The notes: generated by a model from the letters alone, not told the origin. Positions 55,812 through 64,000 are shown, counted from the stretch's first letter. The stretch is DNA of 64,000 nt from Lachnospiraceae bacterium (GCA_020860755.1 JAJBTQ010000033.1:127036-191035); one strand, 5' to 3'. Numbers and translations are program-made.

Positions 55812-57428
55812 ATGATGTCAGATGAGGTGAACCGATTGATCAAAAAAAGACTTAAAAATTTAAAGCCGATGTTGTATCAGGCCATCGCACCGACGATCGT
55901 TGCGACCCTGATTTTTTTTCTTACATATTATTTCCTCGGCGCGGAAAACACGGTGCTCGATCCGATCGTAACACTCGCATTTTTGCGGTTCCGCACTATG
56001 CAGTACCGCTATGAGAGCATGATCCGGACGTTCGCGGTCTTTTTTGCCATGGCGCTGGTATCCTACTTTGCTGTCATGAACCTGCCGCTTTGCATCATAT
56101 TAAACGCCGCGGCTCTGTTTTGGATCGCTTATGTCCATATTGACGAGTATCATCCGGACAACTATTTCCCGGCGGGCATGGCCCTGATCTTTTTTCAGGT
56201 CTCGCCCGCGACGAATCCGCTCGAACTGGGGAACCGCATGCTGGCTCTTTTGGGGGCCTTTGTCATCGTCCTCGTGTGTATCTTTATCCTGACAAAGATC
56301 CGGCGCAGGACAGACCCGCTCCCGGAGTATATCCGCGAGGGATTTGAAAACTGCCGGCGTCAGCTTGACCTGTGCGAGGCATACCAAAATGCCGCCGGAG
56401 GAGATCCGTCTGCATCGGAGACGGAAAGTTATAAGGAACTAAGCGTCTTAAGACAGGAGCTCGTGGAGATCAACAAAAAATGCAGCGATGTGATCTACGC
56501 CTACAACCGGGCAAGCATACGCCCCAAGGGGAAGACAAACTGGTACTGCCGTTTTATCTTGTGTTTCCAGGTGATCAACTATCTGACGATGTACTTCAAA
56601 GAGGAGCAGAATCTGGCAGAGGCCAAAAAGCTCTACCGGGATTTTCTGGAACTGTTTGAGACGGCGAAGCCGAAGGCAGACTATCGCCGCCTTCATCTGC
56701 GGCTTAGGAAGCCGGATATCCGGAGCTTCCGCCTTCGGTTTGCCCTGCGGCAGATGATCACGCTGACGCCCTGCCTGGCGTTTGCGCTCATCTCGGGGAT
56801 CCCCAATATCTACTGGGTGGTGATCTCGGTGTTTTTTATGATGATCCCGTTCACGAACCACACGCTGGAGCGGATCCGTCAGCGAGTGCTCGGCACCGTG
56901 GGCGGAGTCTTAGTCTGCCTCCTTTTGTTTACGATTTTTGACGGCTTTGCAGCCAGGGTCGTCATCATGGTCATCGCAAACTTCTGTCTCTACGGATCTA
57001 CCGGATATGCCTTTACGGTCGCATATATCACCTGTGCGGCCATGGCCCTGCCGACGTTAAATGACCCGATGCACATGATGCTGCTCTACCGGGTCCTGTA
57101 TACGCTTGTCGGTGCCGGCATCGCGCTGCTCGCGAATCTGTTCATCTTCCCGATCCGGCTGCAGCGCCAGATCGAATATGTGTCGGAAATGATAGAGGGG
57201 CTCCATCGGGAGATGACTGAAAACTCCACGTTGGACCGGTCGGCAGACAGTAAAAGCGAGCGGGCTGTCGATCAGCTGGTCCTCCGGTCATTTTTACTTA
57301 TCAACCGGCTCGAGACCATGTGCGACGCGCTCCCGCTCGATGAACTGACGTTTGAATACAGAAGCTTCGAAAAAAAGCATATGTTTATCATGGAGCAGTA
57401 TCTGACACGTCAGTTTTTAAAGAACTAA
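55812..57428 (+). CDS. FUSC/aromatic acid exporter-family membrane protein
   Basis: This 538-residue protein has two membrane blocks (about 20-160 and 320-450) separated by a long cytoplasmic helical region, the FUSC layout. Motifs include LDPIVTLAFLRFRTMQYRYESMIRTF and VVISVFFMMIPFTNHTLERIRQRVLGTVGG. Relatives export aromatic acids (AaeB) or other toxic compounds. ATG 55812 has GTGAGG 8 bases upstream; a second ATG follows at once. Its end overlaps the convergent pepD by 12 bases. Confidence 0.8.
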   Translation: MMSDEVNRLIKKRLKNLKPMLYQAIAPTIVATLIFFLTYYFLGAENTVLDPIVTLAFLRFRTMQYRYESMIRTFAVFFAMALVSYFAVMNLPLCIILNAAALFWIAYVHIDEYHPDNYFPAGMALIFFQVSPATNPLELGNRMLALLGAFVIVLVCIFILTKIRRRTDPLPEYIREGFENCRRQLDLCEAYQNAAGGDPSASETESYKELSVLRQELVEINKKCSDVIYAYNRASIRPKGKTNWYCRFILCFQVINYLTMYFKEEQNLAEAKKLYRDFLELFETAKPKADYRRLHLRLRKPDIRSFRLRFALRQMITLTPCLAFALISGIPNIYWVVISVFFMMIPFTNHTLERIRQRVLGTVGGVLVCLLLFTIFDGFAARVVIMVIANFCLYGSTGYAFTVAYITCAAMALPTLNDPMHMMLLYRVLYTLVGAGIALLANLFIFPIRLQRQIEYVSEMIEGLHREMTENSTLDRSADSKSERAVDQLVLRSFLLINRLETMCDALPLDELTFEYRSFEKKHMFIMEQYLTRQFLKN

Positions 57429-58871
57429 TTTTTCCAGCACCCGCTTCGTCAGCTCATAGTTGCGCTGTACGGAGCGGATGTTTAATCTCTCGCGGACCGT
57501 ATGAATATTTTGCATCGTCGGTCCATAGGAAATGCAGTCGATCCCGGGAAGCTTTTCAGCCAGAATGCCGCACTCGACACCGGCATGGACGCCGGTCATC
57601 ACCGGCTTTTTCCCTGTGAGCTCCTCATAAGTCTTGCCCATGATCTCCCGGATCCGGGAGTCCGGACGATACGGCCAGGCCGGATAGACCCCTTCAACTT
57701 TAGAGCTCCCTCCCGCGAGGGCCGCCACATCTCTCATCCGGGTCAGCATCCACTCTCTCTGCGTCCTGACGGAGCTTCGCACGGCATAGGTCAGAGTGCT
57801 CTCCGGTTCGGAGCGCAGCACACCGAGATTAAGCGATGTCTGCACCATACCCGGCATATCCGGCTCCATGCGAAGCACACCGGCTGGCATGAGCTCCAAT
57901 GCGATCCGAAGCGCCCTGTCTCCCTCGCTGTCTAAGACATCCGCTTCGCAGATCTCCTTCCTCGTCAGCGTGACAGTAATGTCCGGCTCGATCGAGGCAT
58001 ACTCACTCTTTACGGCTGCGGCAAACTCATCGGCTGCTCTTTTAAGGCTTTCCGCATTTTCCTCATCCGTCAAAAGGATCGCGCTGCACCGGACGGGAAT
58101 CGCGTTTTCCTTCTCTCCGCCGGAGAATTCTCCGATCTGATACGCCGCCTTTCCCGCCGTCTCCGCCAGGAATCTGCCGAAAAGCACATTTGCGTTCGCT
58201 CTTCCCAAGTGCGCCTCCATGCCGGAATGCCCGCCTAAAAGTCCGTCGATCATAAACTCATAGACGATCCCGGTCTTTTTCTCCCGCCGCGACGGCAAAA
58301 AACAGCAAAATGTCGCGCCGCCGGCGCAGCTGGTCAAAAACTCTCCTTCCGTCTCGGAATCTATATTTAAGAGTATCCTGCTCTTAAGATCAGAGGCATC
58401 AAGGGCCGTCGCGCCCATTAAGCCTATCTCCTCGCTCACGGTAAAGACTGCCTCAAGCGGAGGATGTTTTAAGGTGTCATCCGCTAAAATGGCCATGGCA
58501 TAGGCGATGGCGATGCCGTCGTCGCCGCCTAAGGATGTCCCTTTTGCATAGACCCACTCTCCGTCCTCAGACACAGCCGGCCGCAGTCCTTCCGTTTCGA
58601 GATCGATACCACAATCTTCGGTCTCAACGGCGACCATATCCAAGTGTCCCTGCAGCATGACCGGGTCCGCATCTTCACATCCGGGCGACGCGTCCTTCCA
58701 AATGACCACATTGCCGCAGGGCTCCTGCCGGCAGGCAAGACCATGCTCTTTTGCAAAGCGCAGACAGTAATCGCTGATCTGCCCGGTGTTCCCGGACCCG
58801 TGCGGGATGTGACAGATCTCATCAAAATAGGAAAAGACATCTCCGGGTTCCAGCTTGCTTAGACGACTCAT
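57417..58871 (-). CDS. pepD: Aminoacyl-histidine dipeptidase PepD
   Basis: This 484-residue M20 metallopeptidase has LQGHLDMVAV, TSLGGDDGIAIAYAMAIL and FTVSEEIGLMGA, the zinc and catalytic motifs of the PepD (carnosinase-like) group. It cleaves Xaa-His and other dipeptides in the cytoplasm. ATG 58871, one base after the upstream stop codon, has GAGG 9 bases upstream; the track start adds 29 residues within the neighbour. Confidence 0.92.
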   Translation of the reverse strand: MSRLSKLEPGDVFSYFDEICHIPHGSGNTGQISDYCLRFAKEHGLACRQEPCGNVVIWKDASPGCEDADPVMLQGHLDMVAVETEDCGIDLETEGLRPAVSEDGEWVYAKGTSLGGDDGIAIAYAMAILADDTLKHPPLEAVFTVSEEIGLMGATALDASDLKSRILLNIDSETEGEFLTSCAGGATFCCFLPSRREKKTGIVYEFMIDGLLGGHSGMEAHLGRANANVLFGRFLAETAGKAAYQIGEFSGGEKENAIPVRCSAILLTDEENAESLKRAADEFAAAVKSEYASIEPDITVTLTRKEICEADVLDSEGDRALRIALELMPAGVLRMEPDMPGMVQTSLNLGVLRSEPESTLTYAVRSSVRTQREWMLTRMRDVAALAGGSSKVEGVYPAWPYRPDSRIREIMGKTYEELTGKKPVMTGVHAGVECGILAEKLPGIDCISYGPTMQNIHTVRERLNIRSVQRNYELTKRVLEKLVL

Positions 58872-58872
58872 C

Positions 58873-59418
58873 TCACTCATCCTCAAGAATTGCTTCCTTT
58901 GTTGATCTGACCGGAGCCTTTGCCCTCTTACGCTCACAGCGAAGGACGTAGTCCTCAAGCACTTCCTCCCTCGAGACGGGAACGGGGTATTTTAATACGC
59001 TCTCACAGCTGATCAGACCGTGCGCGCGCATTCTCTCCTCCTGATCGATCATGTAAAATCCAAACTTTCGATACAGTTCCAGATAAAACAGGTTCTTTCC
59101 ATCCAGTCTCACATGTATGGCCGGACAGCCCGAGCTTAGACACTTATAGCGGATAAACTGAAGGATATCCTCCATGACAGGCGCATTGGCGTAACCTTCA
59201 CACAGACGGATCCCGTCGATCCAGAACCGGCGGGTGTCATCCCCTGTCACGTCCTGCACGTGATAGGCGAATTCTGCCGCGAGGTCCTGTCCCTCATACA
59301 CCCGGTAGGCAGTATGCTCACATACGGCGCCCACCCTTCCGGTGTTTATTCCGCTATTCTGATTGTTTACGGATTCCCGCGCTGAAATAGTGTGCCCGGG
59401 CACTTTTTTGTATACCAA
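58873..59418 (-). CDS. Small GNAT-like protein of unknown function
   Basis: This 181-residue protein has a late segment FYLELYRKFGFYMIDQEERMRAHG resembling the final strand and helix of GNAT acetyltransferases; the rest is not recognisable. The most likely start is TTG 59418, with AAAGGAG 6 bases upstream, rather than the GTG at 59439. It lies between aroB and pepD on the same strand. Confidence 0.55.
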   Translation of the reverse strand: MVYKKVPGHTISARESVNNQNSGINTGRVGAVCEHTAYRVYEGQDLAAEFAYHVQDVTGDDTRRFWIDGIRLCEGYANAPVMEDILQFIRYKCLSSGCPAIHVRLDGKNLFYLELYRKFGFYMIDQEERMRAHGLISCESVLKYPVPVSREEVLEDYVLRCERKRAKAPVRSTKEAILEDE

Positions 59419-59453
59419 AACAAACTCCTTTATTATCACGGGGTCTTTATTTG

Positions 59454-60566
59454 CTATATTTCTTCGAGAACTTTGCGCACCGTCTCCTCTTCCACAGGCG
59501 TCGCGTAGACGTTCTCGTCAAAGCGAACGACAGATCCGATGGCATCCTGAAGGACAAAGCGGACCCTGCCGTTCCTCACCTTTTTATCTGTATATAGTTT
59601 TTTTATCAGCTCTTCCCGGTCAATATAGTCCGGGATCTGCGTCGGAAGCCCGGTCCGGGAAAGAAGCGTTGTCATCCGCTTAACCTCCGCTTCCGGAAGC
59701 AGTCCGAGACGATGAGACAGATGTGCCTCCGCCACCAGACCGATGGCGACCGCCTCCCCGTGCAGCAGGCGGTATCCGCTGACGGTCTCGATCGCGCGTC
59801 CCACGGTGTGACCTAAGTTTAGAGTCTCCCGAAGGCCGCTCTCCCGCTCATCCTGCATAACGACCTGATATTTGATCTCGCAGTTTCGCTCCGTCATAAA
59901 TTCACAGGGCGCCTCCTCCAGTGCCAGGATGTGTTCCAGATATTCTTCCAGAAATTCAAAAAACTCTTCATCCGCGATACAGGCGTGCTTGATCGTCTCC
60001 GCCATACCGCTTACCAGTTCGCGTTTCGGAAGCGTCCGCCATGTATCCAGATCCAGATAGACTTTCTTCGGCTGGTGAAACAGTCCGATCAGATTTGTGG
60101 CCAGCGGTGTGTCGACAGCCGTCTTTCCTCCCACGGATGCATCCGCTGCCGCGAGCAGTGTCGTCGCATAATTGATAAAGGGAACGCCCCGGCCGAACGT
60201 GCCGGCAACAAAGCCGGCGAGATCGGTGACCACACCGCCTCCGACCGCGAGGATACAGCAGTCCCTCCGGTATCCGGCCGTCAGCATGGCATCCTCGATC
60301 CGGGCCTTCATCTCCCGCGTCTTGTTCTGCTCTCCGGCGGGAAAAACAAAAAGGTCCGCCTGATACCCCTCTACCACCAGTGCATCACAGAGGGGCTCTC
60401 CGTAGAGTGGAGAAACTGTTTCGTCCGTTATCACGGCGATCCTTTTAACCGGATCGATCAGCCCCGCCTCGAGGTCATGAAGCAGCTGCTGCGAAAGCCC
60501 GTGCCCGATCTCGATCTCATAGGAGTCATCTACGATTTTTCTGAGTTCCACATTAAGTGTCGCCAT
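59454..60566 (-). CDS. aroB: 3-dehydroquinate synthase
   Basis: This 370-residue enzyme has the NAD-binding GGGVVTDLAGFVAGTFGRGVPFINYATTLLAAADASVGGKTAVD block and the metal-binding histidines in LNLGHTVGRAIE. It makes 3-dehydroquinate from DAHP. It lies far from the other aro genes in this window. ATG 60566 with GAGG 9 bases upstream is preferred over 60590. Confidence 0.96.
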   Translation of the reverse strand: MATLNVELRKIVDDSYEIEIGHGLSQQLLHDLEAGLIDPVKRIAVITDETVSPLYGEPLCDALVVEGYQADLFVFPAGEQNKTREMKARIEDAMLTAGYRRDCCILAVGGGVVTDLAGFVAGTFGRGVPFINYATTLLAAADASVGGKTAVDTPLATNLIGLFHQPKKVYLDLDTWRTLPKRELVSGMAETIKHACIADEEFFEFLEEYLEHILALEEAPCEFMTERNCEIKYQVVMQDERESGLRETLNLGHTVGRAIETVSGYRLLHGEAVAIGLVAEAHLSHRLGLLPEAEVKRMTTLLSRTGLPTQIPDYIDREELIKKLYTDKKVRNGRVRFVLQDAIGSVVRFDENVYATPVEEETVRKVLEEI

Positions 60567-60689
60567 CTTAAAAGTCCTCTCGGCCATCACAGCCGTAAAT
60601 CCTGCGTTTCAATCCTGTTTCATTATAAAAGAATCTCTCCCAATTGCCAAGCTTTTCCATATCAGGATTATCTGATTCGGTTTTTCCAT

Positions 60690-60718
60690 TTTACAATATA
60701 CAGTTCTTATATTATACT
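60690..60718 (+). promoter_or_regulatory. Promoter of the 94-residue unknown gene
   Basis: TTTACA and TATACT are separated by 17 bases, about 53 bases before the start codon, in a very A+T-rich stretch. Confidence 0.65.
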
Positions 60719-60771
60719 ATAATTGTAGGAGTTATCAGTGTCTTTATATAAATATAAGGAGGAATTTATTT

Positions 60772-61056
60772 ATGAAGCCTTTTAATGTAAGAGATTACAA
60801 TAAACCGCGTCAGTTTCATATGAACTGCACCGGATGCATTCTGGCCGCTGCAGAGCCGGATCAGATCATTGTCATCGACGCTCACGGGAATCAGCTCCCG
60901 ATCGGCCCTAAAATGTATCATCAGCTCTCCGTCCCGATCTACAATAAGATCCTCGAGGCAGCCGCGATCGGGGGCACCGTCCACATTCCGGATTTTGACG
61001 GACTGGACGACGACGAAAAGCGCATTGCCGTCGAAGAGATCAAGATCGACGCCTAG
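60772..61056 (+). CDS. Small conserved-looking protein of unknown function
   Basis: A 94-residue protein with a strong ribosome site (AAGGAGG, 9 bases) and its own promoter, so it is very likely expressed. It has a CTGC pair near residue 20 and an acidic C terminus (FDGLDDDEKRIAVEEIKIDA). No signal peptide or membrane segment. I do not recognise the family. It is flanked by aroB (divergent) and the GTPase-nuclease gene (convergent). Confidence 0.75.
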   Translation: MKPFNVRDYNKPRQFHMNCTGCILAAAEPDQIIVIDAHGNQLPIGPKMYHQLSVPIYNKILEAAAIGGTVHIPDFDGLDDDEKRIAVEEIKIDA

Positions 61057-61094
61057 GTCATCCGGATGAATGCGTAAATATCCCAGTAGAGGTG

Positions 61095-63812
61095 CTAATC
61101 TTCTTCCTGTTTTTTTTCTTTTAAGGCTTCCTCTACTGCCAGCAGCATTTCCCCGCTCCCTCCCATGGGGGCGGGGTCTTTGTATTCCTCCGCAAGTTCT
61201 TTTTTAAGCTTCTTGATCTCATAGATCAGATCCCGCGCGGACAATAGCCTGCAGCCTTCCCCGCGGATGATGATCTGTTCCAGCCCGTCTGATGTCGCCA
61301 CGGTGACATCGCTGTGCTTCGCATGGGTGTGGGCAAACTTCTCGATATACTGATCGGCAGTTTCCGCCTCCTTTGTAAACACCACGTGGATGTTATGGTA
61401 ATTCAAGGCCTCGGTCTGATGATCTTTGACGCGGTACGCGTCAAAGACTGCGATCAGGTTCATGCCGCGGATCCCCTGATAATTGCAGAGTTCATCCAAA
61501 AGCTTCCCCCGCGCCGCGTCCATATTGTCCCCGGCCAGTTCGGCCAGTTCCTCCCAGGCATAGATCACATTGTATCCGTCCACGAGGAGATATTCCTCGC
61601 GCGGTTTGTCCGTCCCAAATGTCCTGGTGACTGCCTCGATGGACTTCTGCCGTCCGGGATCGCCTGCGCTCTCATCCTTCCCGCCGCGGCTTAACTTCAC
61701 GACTCCGCTGCGTCCGGAACCTTTTTCTCCGCGGTTCGCCTGTGTAGCCTGCGCGAGGATTGCGTCCACCTCCTCGGTCCCGAGCCAACGCTCACTGACG
61801 CTGCGCGTTTTTACCTTTGCCGCTTCTGCCTCCTCCTCCAAAGAGAGGTGTTCGGATGTAAGCGGACTCTCCACATGCATGCAATCTTTCACCTCATCCC
61901 ACGGCACGATGTAGCCGGATCCGTTCGCGCAGAATACGGAATCCGGCGTGTGGTAGGTATCCGCCTCCGGGTCATAGCCCCTCGCCGCGATCACCTCATC
62001 CTCATTGTGACAAGCCTCATAGCCGCGAAGAGAAAAGGACAGACGCCCGAAGCCCTTCGTATATGCGCTGACTTCCCGCTTGTAGTCCTGCATACAGGAC
62101 ACCGGGGCATACCCCGTCAGAACGGTGTGATCCCCCTCTGTGACCGGCGGGTCAAAATGCCCGTTCATCTGCTCGATGTCGGTCATGGCCCGTCCCACCG
62201 CACTCTCCGGGATCTCCAGCCGGAAATTGTAATACGGCTCCAAGAGCCGGGACTCTGTCTCCATCAGGCCCTGCCGCACGGCGCGGTAGGTCGCCTGCCT
62301 GAAATCGCCGCCCACGGTGTGTTTCGGATGGGCGCGTCCCGCGATGACGGTGATCTTAAGATCCGTGACCGGCGAACCGGTCAGCACACCCCTGTGGGTG
62401 CGCTCCTCCAAATGAGTCAGGATCAATCTCTGCCAGTTTTTGTCGAGCACATCCTCGCTGCAGTCCGCCGCGAAGACAAGGCCGCTCCCGGGCGGCAGCG
62501 GCTCGAGCAGCAGATGCACTTCTGCATAGTGCCGAAGCGGCTCAAAATGTCCCACTCCCTCCACCGGCTCCGCGATCGTCTCCTTATACAGGATGTGGGG
62601 CGGACCGAAGTCCACGCGCACGCCGAATCTCTCCTCGATCAGGCTTTGTAAGATCTCGATCTGCACTTCCCCCATGACCTGTACCCGAATCTCCTGCAGC
62701 CGCTCGTCCCAGATAAGAGCGAGCTCCGGCTGTTCTTCCTCCAGCATCCGAAGCTTCGGGAGCATGGATCCGGCATCCGTTTCCTCCGGCAAAAGGATCT
62801 GCCGGCTAAGGACCGGCTCCAGCACAGGCGCCGCTCCCTCGGATTCGAAACCAAATCCCTGCCCGGGGTAGGTGCGCTTAGGGCCCGCGACCGCACAGAC
62901 TTCTCCCGCCGGGACCTCCTGCGGCGCATCGAATTTCTCCCCGTTATAGATCCGGATCTGGCTGACCTTTTCCTCAAAAAGTGTATCCCGTACCTTTAGA
63001 GAGCCGCCGGTGATCTTCAAATGCGTTAAGCGGACTCCCTTCGGGTCTCTCGTGATCTTGTATACTCTGGCGCCGAACTCATCGGGGTATACCTTTTGGA
63101 TCGTGTACTGATCAAGTCCGTCCAGAAATTCCGCGATTCCCGATCCCTTAAGAGCCGAGCCGAAGAAGCAGGGAAACAGCTCCCTCTTCCAGATCATATG
63201 CCGGATCCGCTCATCAGGCACCCGGCCGGATGTGAAGAACGTCTCCATCGCCTCCTCATCGCAGGCGGCGATCTCTTCCTGGCACACGGCGGATGAGACA
63301 TCCGAAAAGTCGACACAGCTTCCGTCCAAGCCCTCTTTTAAAGCTGCCATCAACCGCTCGCGGTCTGTCCCCGGCTGGTCCATCTTGTTGACAAACAAAA
63401 ACGCCGGTATGTTATAGCGCTTAAGCAGCTCCCAGAGAGTCTTTGTGTGTCCCTGCACGCCGTCCGCTCCGCTGATGACGAGCACCGCGTAGTCCAGCAC
63501 GCCGAGCGTCCGCTCCGTCTCAGCGGAAAAATCCACATGTCCCGGCGTGTCAAGAAGTGTCAGCCGCATATTTCCCCAGGTCATCTCTGCCTGTTTGGAA
63601 AAGATCGTGATCCCCCTCGCGCGCTCAAGCGCATGGGTGTCCAAAAACGCATCCCCATTGTCCACCCTGCCGGCTGTCCGGATCGTCCCTGACGTGTATA
63701 AAAGGCTCTCTGTCAGAGTTGTCTTTCCCGCGTCCACGTGCGCCAGAATGCCCGCCACGATGTGTTTTTGATCCTCTTTTCGTTTTTGATCCAGATCGTG
63801 TTGGCTTCCCAT
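61095..63812 (-). CDS. TetM/EF-G-like translational GTPase fused to a YacP/Rae1-type NYN nuclease domain
   Basis: A 905-residue fusion. The first 650 or so residues follow ribosomal protection proteins: G1 AHVDAGKTTLTESLLY, G3 DTPGHVDF, G4 NKMD, and C-terminal LLEPYYNFRLEIPE and CMQDYKREVSAYTKGFGR. The domain IV tip reads AHPKHTVGGDFR rather than the tetracycline-displacing SPV tip of TetM, so drug resistance is doubtful. After a low-complexity linker, residues 739-905 form a NYN/PIN domain with aspartates in LLVDGYNVIYAW, VFDAYRVKD, ETADQYIEK and ATSDGLEQ. B. subtilis Rae1 (YacP) cuts mRNA in the ribosomal A site. ATG 63812 is set by AGAGG 10 bases upstream. Confidence 0.88.
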   Translation of the reverse strand: MGSQHDLDQKRKEDQKHIVAGILAHVDAGKTTLTESLLYTSGTIRTAGRVDNGDAFLDTHALERARGITIFSKQAEMTWGNMRLTLLDTPGHVDFSAETERTLGVLDYAVLVISGADGVQGHTKTLWELLKRYNIPAFLFVNKMDQPGTDRERLMAALKEGLDGSCVDFSDVSSAVCQEEIAACDEEAMETFFTSGRVPDERIRHMIWKRELFPCFFGSALKGSGIAEFLDGLDQYTIQKVYPDEFGARVYKITRDPKGVRLTHLKITGGSLKVRDTLFEEKVSQIRIYNGEKFDAPQEVPAGEVCAVAGPKRTYPGQGFGFESEGAAPVLEPVLSRQILLPEETDAGSMLPKLRMLEEEQPELALIWDERLQEIRVQVMGEVQIEILQSLIEERFGVRVDFGPPHILYKETIAEPVEGVGHFEPLRHYAEVHLLLEPLPPGSGLVFAADCSEDVLDKNWQRLILTHLEERTHRGVLTGSPVTDLKITVIAGRAHPKHTVGGDFRQATYRAVRQGLMETESRLLEPYYNFRLEIPESAVGRAMTDIEQMNGHFDPPVTEGDHTVLTGYAPVSCMQDYKREVSAYTKGFGRLSFSLRGYEACHNEDEVIAARGYDPEADTYHTPDSVFCANGSGYIVPWDEVKDCMHVESPLTSEHLSLEEEAEAAKVKTRSVSERWLGTEEVDAILAQATQANRGEKGSGRSGVVKLSRGGKDESAGDPGRQKSIEAVTRTFGTDKPREEYLLVDGYNVIYAWEELAELAGDNMDAARGKLLDELCNYQGIRGMNLIAVFDAYRVKDHQTEALNYHNIHVVFTKEAETADQYIEKFAHTHAKHSDVTVATSDGLEQIIIRGEGCRLLSARDLIYEIKKLKKELAEEYKDPAPMGGSGEMLLAVEEALKEKKQEED

Positions 63813-63841
63813 AAAAAAAATTCCTCTAAGAGGAATTTTAT
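63810..63841 (-). promoter_or_regulatory. Leader hairpin overlapping the ribosome site of the GTPase-nuclease gene
   Basis: A perfect stem AAAATTCCTC/GAGGAATTTT with a 3-base loop is followed by eight Ts that run to the start codon. It has the form of an intrinsic terminator, and its right arm contains the GAGG ribosome site, so it could act as an attenuator and also hide the ribosome site. Confidence 0.6.
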
Positions 63842-63920
63842 CATGCATATAAGCTCAAGGCAAACGACAATATGAATGAGATTGCTCAGGAAAACAAATC
63901 TGTGACTTTTTTACTTTTTC

Positions 63921-63982
63921 CACGACGCCCCTCCACAACCGCATTATACCCATGGGGGTATATGTTGTAAAGGGGCGTCGTG
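63921..63982 (-). promoter_or_regulatory. Promoter inside nested palindromes, upstream of the GTPase-nuclease gene
   Basis: On the minus strand TTTACA (63966-63971) and TATAAT (63943-63948) are separated by 17 bases. The spacer carries ATACCC-4-GGGTAT, similar in style to CsoR/CstR-type operators. The whole is bracketed by a perfect 12-bp inverted repeat CACGACGCCCCT/AGGGGCGTCGTG, with an inner ACAAC/GTTGT. The plus strand ends with GATAAGGAG at the window edge, probably the ribosome site of a divergent gene outside the window. Confidence 0.6.
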
Positions 63983-64000
63983 ATTTATTTTGATAAGGAG

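Noticed and set aside
61095-63812. Calling the GTPase-nuclease gene a tetracycline resistance determinant
   Set aside because: The drug-displacing loop of TetM is not conserved, and the protein carries a nuclease domain absent from TetM/O/W.

Overview
The window reads as chromosomal DNA of an anaerobic, spore-forming Clostridia, most likely a Lachnospiraceae-like gut bacterium. The reasons are strong GGAGG ribosome sites, a sigma-H gene, the nusB-xseAB-ispA-dxs-tlyA-nadK-argR-recN gene order, the cysS-mrnC-rlmB-sigH order, ferredoxin-linked enzymes, and no aerobic respiration genes. I assign no species. I see no insertion sequence, prophage or CRISPR array.

Region 1 (1-17.8 kb, all minus strand) is an accessory catabolic island. 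It holds two paralogous flavin/[4Fe-4S] old-yellow-enzyme reductases (one cut by the window edge), two uroporphyrinogen-decarboxylase-fold proteins, two MFS transporters, a LysR regulator, a gamma-resorcylate-decarboxylase-like amidohydrolase, two PhlG/phloretin-hydrolase-like C-C hydrolases, a fumarate-reductase-like flavoprotein with a small ferredoxin, and two PucR-type regulators. The best reading is anaerobic breakdown of a plant polyphenol or related aromatic: uptake, reduction of activated double bonds, hydrolytic C-C cleavage of an acyl-phenol, and decarboxylation of a resorcylate-like acid. The exact substrate is inference. An orphan ABC-type solute-binding lipoprotein (17.8-19.2 kb) lies directly upstream of the second PucR gene and probably shares its promoter.

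Region 2 (19.3-32.8 kb, minus strand) is housekeeping: an alpha/beta hydrolase at the end of the recN-argR-nadK-tlyA-dxs-ispA-xseB-xseA-nusB operon, then an Asp23 protein, ligA, an RluF-like pseudouridine synthase and a small membrane exporter. Region 3 (32.8-41.4 kb) has tRNA-Arg(CCG), aroK-aroD facing away from aroE-DAHP synthase-tmcAL, and pyruvate carboxylase. Region 4 (41.4-50.4 kb, minus strand) has a lipoprotein, a four-subunit 2-oxoacid:ferredoxin oxidoreductase, tRNA-Leu(CAA), a frameshifted PEP/pyruvate-binding protein, lysA and an orphan BlaI repressor.

Region 5 (50.7-64 kb) has tRNA-Thr(GGT), sigH, rlmB, mrnC, cysS, a NahK-like kinase, ispF, a FUSC-type membrane protein, pepD, a small acetyltransferase-like gene, aroB and an unknown 94-residue protein. 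It ends with a 905-residue TetM/EF-G-like GTPase fused to a YacP/Rae1-type NYN nuclease. That gene sits behind a leader hairpin that overlaps its ribosome site and a promoter embedded in nested palindromes. The polyphenol-type island and the GTPase-nuclease fusion are the two most interesting systems here.
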